From the NCBI GenBank assembly GCA_001839685.1, contig MLAK01001072.1, forward strand, positions 6,972 to 28,128: 21,157 bases of DNA, written 5' to 3'. The position numbers and the translations under genes were made by a program. A model generated the notes under the pieces. That model had not been told where the DNA came from, made no database searches, and worked only from the letters and a program-made list of their open reading frames with translations. Source of the DNA: Tritrichomonas foetus (Eukaryota > Parabasalia > Tritrichomonadida > Tritrichomonadidae). Positions 17,987-21,157 of this stretch are shown here, piece after piece. Each line of letters opens with the position of its first letter. Position 1 is the first letter of the stretch.

Positions 17987-18801
17987 ATTTTTTTTATTTA
18001 TATCAAAATTATTAATATTTTTTTTATACTTCATTTTTGTATTTTGGAAAACATTATAATTTTCGATGGAGGGTCATATGATAATAAAAAGCACGATTTA
18101 TGATAAGAAATAATCAAGATATTAATGCTATAAAATCACTTTTTATCTCAATAATTCTCAGAAATTTCTGTGGGGTTTATTTTTTTCTCACAATTTTTTT
18201 TTGGATTTGGTTTTCTCTGTATCTTGATTTTTAAATTATAATATTTATATATTATTAATAGGATTACAATTAAATAATTTTTAGATGACAATAATATCAA
18301 CAATTATTCATTTAGATCTCTCAATGGTCTTCTACATCTAGAGCTAGTTAGTTTGTATACATCTTCATAAAATCTTTCCGGATTTTCAAATAGGAAGATA
18401 ATTTTTTCTTTGATTATTAATATCTATTTTTCACCCTACCATTATCAACTAATAAATAGCAATTTATGTCTTCGAGAATCAATATAAATATTTCTATAGT
18501 AAATCCTATAAGATAAAAGATATTATTTATATACTCAGAGATAACAGCAAAATCAAACTTGAACAATAGGATTCTATTTTATCTGAAAAATCCTTTATTC
18601 GTCAGATATGTATAGAAAAATATAAAAAAATTCCTTAGAATAAATAAACTATTTTGAGATATATCTCAATATTATTGATAGGATTCTGATAAAATCCTTT
18701 TATAGATAATAGAAAATTGTGAAGATTCATTTTTGTTGTCAATCGAAAAGATTTGAATTGAGTACATTGAAAAATATATCATTATATTCTTTCATTCTCA
18801 C
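17987..18801. other. AT-rich region upstream of Myb-like gene 2
   Basis: About 815 bp, very AT-rich, without a gene. It holds repeated AGGATT/AATCCT motifs (18249-18265, 18502-18509, 18568-18594, 18669-18698) and, at its right end, initiator-like motifs. Confidence 0.6.
18249..18698. promoter_or_regulatory. Dispersed AGGATT/AATCCT motif cluster
   Basis: ATATTATTAATAGGATT (18249-18265) recurs with one mismatch at 18669-18685. AGGATT is followed by AATCCT at 18568-18573/18589-18594 and at 18680-18685/18693-18698, giving small inverted pairs; AATCCTAT also occurs at 18502-18509. The sites lie 100-550 bp upstream of Myb-like gene 2. A regulatory role is only inferred; they may be neutral AT-rich repeats. 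Confidence 0.3.
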
Positions 18802-18802
18802 A
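18792..18802 (+). promoter_or_regulatory. Initiator-like TCATTCTCACA at the Myb-like gene 2 start
   Basis: TCATT (18792-18796) and TCACA (18798-18802) both fit TCA-pyrimidine-(A/T), directly before or touching the ATG at 18802. If TCATT is used the leader would be about 8 nt; TCACA would give almost none. Confidence 0.4.
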
Positions 18803-19527
18803 TGATGCAGTTCATCCCTCAATCGCAAATGCAATCCTTGTCTGCCATGAACACTTTTCAGAACATTCAAGGCTTCCAATGCTACAGCCAAGGAATGATG
18901 GCCCCGCAGCCAATGTCACCAGTCAATTCTAAAGGAGGAGCTCGTCACAAGTTCACTCCAGAAGAAGATGCACGTTTAAGTGAACTCGTTTCGCTCTATG
19001 GTGCTCGCAAGTGGGAACTCATTGCACGCTCGATGCCCGAACGCTCAGCCCGACAATGCCGCGACCGCTACAGCAACTACCTAAAGCCGGGTTTCTTTAA
19101 CGGCGAATGGTCACGCGAGGAAGATGCCCTTCTCGTCCGCAAGTACCGCGAACTTGGGCCACGCTGGTCCCAATTGAAGGAATTCTTCCGCAATAGAAGC
19201 CCGAACGCAATCAAGAACAGGTGGAACTACTTCGTCAGCCGCCAATGCGTCTCCGAAGACGGAGCTTTCGTTGACTCGTCATTCGAATCTGAATCTGATG
19301 AAATTTCATCTCCTTCAGTTTCATCTTCACCTGTTGCTGCCTCACCCTGTGAAGGCAAACCTGAAGAAAAGAGCAACGATCTCTTCGAAGTCCTTCCTGA
19401 TTCTTTGTTTGCAGATGCCGCAGGCGCATGCGAGGAAGCGCCATTCAACTTCGAGTTTTCTGAACTCGGAGGTTTTGAATCATGCTTCGATTTCGGCACA
19501 GAGGAAATGAGCCTTTATTCCTTCTGA
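18802..19527 (+). CDS. R2R3 Myb-like DNA-binding protein 2
   Basis: A 241-residue protein. Residues 1-48 are Gln/Met-rich. Two Myb repeats follow at about 50-96 (KFTPEED, KWELIA, RQCRDRY) and 102-146 (EWSREED, RWSQLKEFF, AIKNRWNYF). The C-terminal 90 residues are acidic and Ser-rich with aromatic residues (FNFEFSELGGF, DFGTEE), like a transcription activation region. The role inferred is a nuclear promoter-binding regulator. It shares the two-repeat layout and RQCRDR helix with the protein at 2555-3190, but unlike it keeps the last tryptophan and uses GC-rich, C-ending codons. Such codon use in an AT-rich genome suggests high expression or selection. A second ATG follows immediately at 18805. 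The antisense frames over its 3' half are shadows. Confidence 0.92.
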   Translation: MMQFIPQSQMQSLSAMNTFQNIQGFQCYSQGMMAPQPMSPVNSKGGARHKFTPEEDARLSELVSLYGARKWELIARSMPERSARQCRDRYSNYLKPGFFNGEWSREEDALLVRKYRELGPRWSQLKEFFRNRSPNAIKNRWNYFVSRQCVSEDGAFVDSSFESESDEISSPSVSSSPVAASPCEGKPEEKSNDLFEVLPDSLFADAAGACEEAPFNFEFSELGGFESCFDFGTEEMSLYSF

Positions 19528-19544
19528 GCCGGTCTCGCAGCGCG

Positions 19545-19609
19545 TTTCCCCTTCTGAAAATTGCTGCAGGCTGCACTGGTGTGTGCAGCACATGCGGGGA
19601 AAGAAGGGG
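19545..19609 (+). other. Structured 3' flank of Myb-like gene 2
   Basis: GCTGCAC (19570-19576) and GTGCAGC (19583-19589) form a perfect 7-bp stem with a 6-nt loop, 43 nt after the stop codon. Outside it TTTCCCC (19545-19551) can pair with GGGGAAA (19596-19602), or CCCCTTCT (19548-19555) with AGAAGGGG (19602-19609). The two outer pairings are mutually exclusive. A role in mRNA 3'-end formation or stability is inferred. Confidence 0.5.
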
Positions 19610-19612
19610 ATT

Positions 19613-19637
19613 TTAGATTAGATTAGATTAGATTAGA
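19613..19637. repeat. TTAGA pentanucleotide repeat, five units
   Basis: Five perfect TTAGA units follow the hairpin, with degenerate related sequence (TATAGATTTTATAGAATTAGA) to about 19681. It is a simple sequence repeat in the 3' flank of Myb-like gene 2. It is not the TTAGGG-type telomere repeat. Confidence 0.85.
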
Positions 19638-19776
19638 TTTTTATAGATTTTATAGAATTAGATTATATTTTAGAATTAGAAATAAAGTTTATTTTAGATT
19701 AATTTTATTTTTGTTTCTTTTCTCGATTTTTGTTATTTCTTATCAAAAATGAAAACTTCTCTTTTCCTAAGGATGA

Positions 19777-20018
19777 GTTTTTGTTCATTTCTTCGTGCCT
19801 GGACACCTTCGTCGCGTGCAGGAAAGAACAAATTATATGCCTTACATCATGCGTGAGCAGGATTTTTTGACACGCCAATCAAGGATGTTCTTTGATGATC
19901 AAACACTTATATCCATGGATATTGATTAGGTTTACTTATATGGGTGGTTGAACATGAGAAAAGGCTGCCTCACAATGAAAAACATAAAAATGCTTTGACA
20001 CGATTCATTCACAATTGA
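19777..20018 (+). pseudogene. Coding-like relic in two frames
   Basis: A stop-to-stop frame of 50 codons (19777-19929) reads FVPGHLRRVQERTNYMPYIM and then REQDFLTRQSRMFFDD, ending MDID-stop. Its only usable ATG (19837) would give 30 residues. Shifted by two, 19929-20018 continues GLLIWVVEHEKRLPHNEK and HKNALTRFIHN before TGA. The sequence is GC-richer than its flanks. The charged, ordered composition of both pieces and their direct adjacency suggest a frameshifted gene remnant. No family is assigned. Confidence 0.35.
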
Positions 20019-20188
20019 AATCTATGGCCTATTCGATAATTAAAGTAAATCACTATTTGTCAGGCCTGCAACAATGTTTAAATAAAGATGAAAACAGGAA
20101 ATGATTTTATAATAATAAAAAGATTTCATACAAACAAAACTTTATTAGCGCATTTTTCCTCAATAAAAAACAAAGCACTCAAATGAAT
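20019..20188. other. Short AT-rich spacer
   Basis: AT-rich sequence between the relic and the 3' flank of the repeat-protein gene on the minus strand. AATAAA-like strings on both strands could serve polyadenylation, but the motif is common here. Confidence 0.45.
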
Positions 20189-20260
20189 CTAACTTGTGCT
20201 GGCCCTCCTCTTCTTTTTGAAGCCCCCCCAACTTCGCTGTTTCCATGATGTACCTCCTCG
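20189..20260 (-). other. Coding-like in-frame extension beyond a TGA stop
   Basis: After the TGA of the repeat-protein frame, the same frame continues for 23 codons as RGGTSWKQRSWGGFKKKRRA-STS before TAG (20189-20191). The composition matches the preceding C-terminus (RFGVGGHWK). A C7 run (20224-20230) lies within it. Either the TGA is a recent nonsense change, or it is read through, or the likeness is chance. Confidence 0.35.
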
Positions 20261-21157
20261 TCACTTCCAATGCCCGCCGACACCAAATCTGTTTGACGTT
20301 GATGGTGGCCTTCTGGACGAAACAACACCCTTGCTTGCATTGTTGTTACTTAGTAACGCAATTGCCTTGTTGACATGCTTCAATTTTTGTAATTTCGAAA
20401 ATGATAAATATTTAAATTCTGCTGTTGAGTCCGAATCAGAGTTATCATCAAATGGACCTGATGTTGAAGTTTTTCCACGCGCGTATTTGCCAAGAGGTGA
20501 GTAGAGAAACATGAGACGAAGTTGATCTGAAGGAAGCGTCAACCCTCCAACAGTTCTTTCATATTCTAATGTTGTAACTGGTGATAAAAAGTTCAAAAAC
20601 TGAGAATTTTCTGCATCGTCATTAATGTCATTTTCTGGTTGACATTTCAGTTGTCGTTTGCTTTCTTGATGATGAAATTCATTGTTTTCACTAAAATCTT
20701 CTTCTTCGGAATTGTCTTCAACAATTATTTGTGGGTGTTTGGAATTGTTTTGTTGATAAATATTTGGGTTGGGTTTGGGTTTCCGTTTTTGACTGTGAAT
20801 TGGAATTGCTCCTTTTTTGAGATTGATGTGTTTTGGTGATTTTTTGTTGTCTTCATCAGTGTATGATATTTCTTCGACAACTGATGATGATGCGTATGAT
20901 GGAGTACTACAGTGTGTTTCTTTCCTTTCAGAAATAGAATCACTCAAATCGCTGGAATTGTTATTATTTCGAATTTCATCATTCTTACTTTTCTCATCAT
21001 TATTACTTTTCTCATCATTCTTAATTTTCTCGTCATTCTTACTTTTCTTGTCATTCTTAATTTTCTCATCATTCTTACTTTTCTCGTCATTCTTACTTTT
21101 CTCGTCATTCTTACTTTTCTCGTCATTCTTACTTTTCTCGTCATTCTTACTTTTCTC
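20261..21157 (-). CDS. 5'-truncated EKSKND-repeat protein, unknown function
   Basis: The frame is open from the window edge (21157) to TGA at 20261, about 298 codons, with the N-terminus outside. It begins with ten hexapeptide repeats, mostly EKSKND (variants EKIKND, KKSKND, ESNND-like), encoded by the 18-bp tandem array. A hydrophilic, Asn/Ser/Glu-rich region follows, with the acidic run DNSEEEDFSENNEF. Nearer the C-terminus there is a possibly folded part (LTLPSDQLRLMFLYSPLGKY) and a basic end (SSRRPPSTSNRFGVGGHWK). A start inside the window would have to be TTG at 20945-20947, which is unlikely in a eukaryote; in-frame continuity with the repeats shows the gene is longer. No signal, membrane segment or known domain is seen. 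Charged low-complexity proteins of this kind may be nuclear or cytoskeletal, but the role is unknown. Confidence 0.65.
   Translation of the reverse strand, partial: EKSKNDEKSKNDEKSKNDEKSKNDEKSKNDEKIKNDKKSKNDEKIKNDEKSNNDEKSKNDEIRNNNNSSDLSDSISERKETHCSTPSYASSSVVEEISYTDEDNKKSPKHINLKKGAIPIHSQKRKPKPNPNIYQQNNSKHPQIIVEDNSEEEDFSENNEFHHQESKRQLKCQPENDINDDAENSQFLNFLSPVTTLEYERTVGGLTLPSDQLRLMFLYSPLGKYARGKTSTSGPFDDNSDSDSTAEFKYLSFSKLQKLKHVNKAIALLSNNNASKGVVSSRRPPSTSNRFGVGGHWK
20979..21157. repeat. 18-bp tandem array, ten units, running off the window
   Basis: Ten head-to-tail units of tcattcttacttttctcg start at 20979; the last is cut by the window end. The four complete units nearest the edge (21069-21140) are identical and the inner ones carry substitutions, so homogenisation is stronger toward the middle of the full array. 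On the minus strand it codes for EKSKND hexapeptides in frame with the downstream protein. The antisense frame rich in Met-Arg-Lys is a shadow. Confidence 0.93.

Noticed and set aside
17799..18059. 86-residue protein with a hydrophobic tail
   Set aside because: The GC-rich part matches a different frame ending at 17986, and the hydrophobic tail is AT-rich noise. A TCATA upstream keeps it just possible.
19227..19510. Frames within the 3' half of Myb-like gene 2
   Set aside because: Shadows of the GC-rich coding sequence.
19613..19637. Telomeric repeat
   Set aside because: The unit is TTAGA, five bases, five copies, inside a 3' flank.
20944..21144. Met-Arg-Lys-rich antisense protein over the array
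   Set aside because: It is another frame of the same 18-bp repeat; the frame continuous with the downstream 228 codons is the credible one.
20979..21157. CRISPR-like regular repeats
   Set aside because: Units are directly adjacent with no spacers, are a multiple of three, and code for a hexapeptide in frame with a protein.
1..21157. tRNA, rRNA or bacterial operon features
   Set aside because: No T-loop-like motif with a matching cloverleaf, no conserved rRNA stretch and no Shine-Dalgarno pattern was seen by eye; a covariance search was not possible.

Overview
This is an AT-rich, apparently intron-poor eukaryotic window. It most resembles a parabasalid (trichomonad) genome of the Tritrichomonas/Trichomonas type. 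The evidence is two short R2R3 Myb-like proteins of the kind greatly expanded in trichomonads, several start codons preceded within about 20 nt by a TCA-pyrimidine-(A/T) initiator-like motif, uninterrupted reading frames up to 884 codons, a divergent PP1-like phosphatase, a flagellar PG-rich (STPGR/SHIPPO) protein and Rab-regulator-like proteins. No rRNA, tRNA, CRISPR array or bacterial operon signal was seen. Species assignment is inference.

Layout. 1-2554 is AT-rich sequence without a convincing gene. 2555-3190 (+) is Myb-like gene 1, convergent with 3670-4719 (-), an STPGR-repeat protein. The 3' ends of these two genes carry the same 14-nt element in sense orientation, with an 18-bp minisatellite between them. 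5066-5296 (-) may be a small gene. An A44 homopolymer follows at 5531-5574. 5891-6602 holds a decayed gene (+). 6854-8045 (-) is a PPP phosphatase whose frame is broken by a perfect 19-bp tandem duplication; dropping one copy rejoins the two halves in frame. 8046-9495 is a divergent intergenic region with a 12-bp inverted-repeat pair and an ATG-less coding-like fragment. Then come four genes on the + strand: a VPS9-like protein (9496-11070), a RIC1-like beta-propeller protein (11363-14017) with a coding-like in-frame extension after its stop, an ARM/HEAT-like helical protein (14681-16120) and a small basic protein (16304-16603). 16604-18801 is intergenic with a hairpin, ambiguous bases, another eroded gene (17379-17986) and repeated AGGATT/AATCCT motifs. 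18802-19527 (+) is Myb-like gene 2, with richer GC and a structured 3' flank. 19777-20018 is another coding-like relic. 20261-21157 (-) is the C-terminal part of a protein that begins outside the window with EKSKND hexapeptide repeats.

How genes relate. The two Myb proteins are probably promoter-binding regulators. The VPS9-like and RIC1-like genes are adjacent, share a strand and both belong to families that activate Rab GTPases (Rab5 and Rab6 types), so a link in endosome-Golgi traffic is possible though unproven. The STPGR protein points to the flagellar axoneme. I found no defence, mobile or biosynthetic system. The more unusual signals are the tandem duplication that breaks the phosphatase, the coding-like sequence beyond two TGA stops, the shared 3' element, and the number of eroded genes between intact ones.
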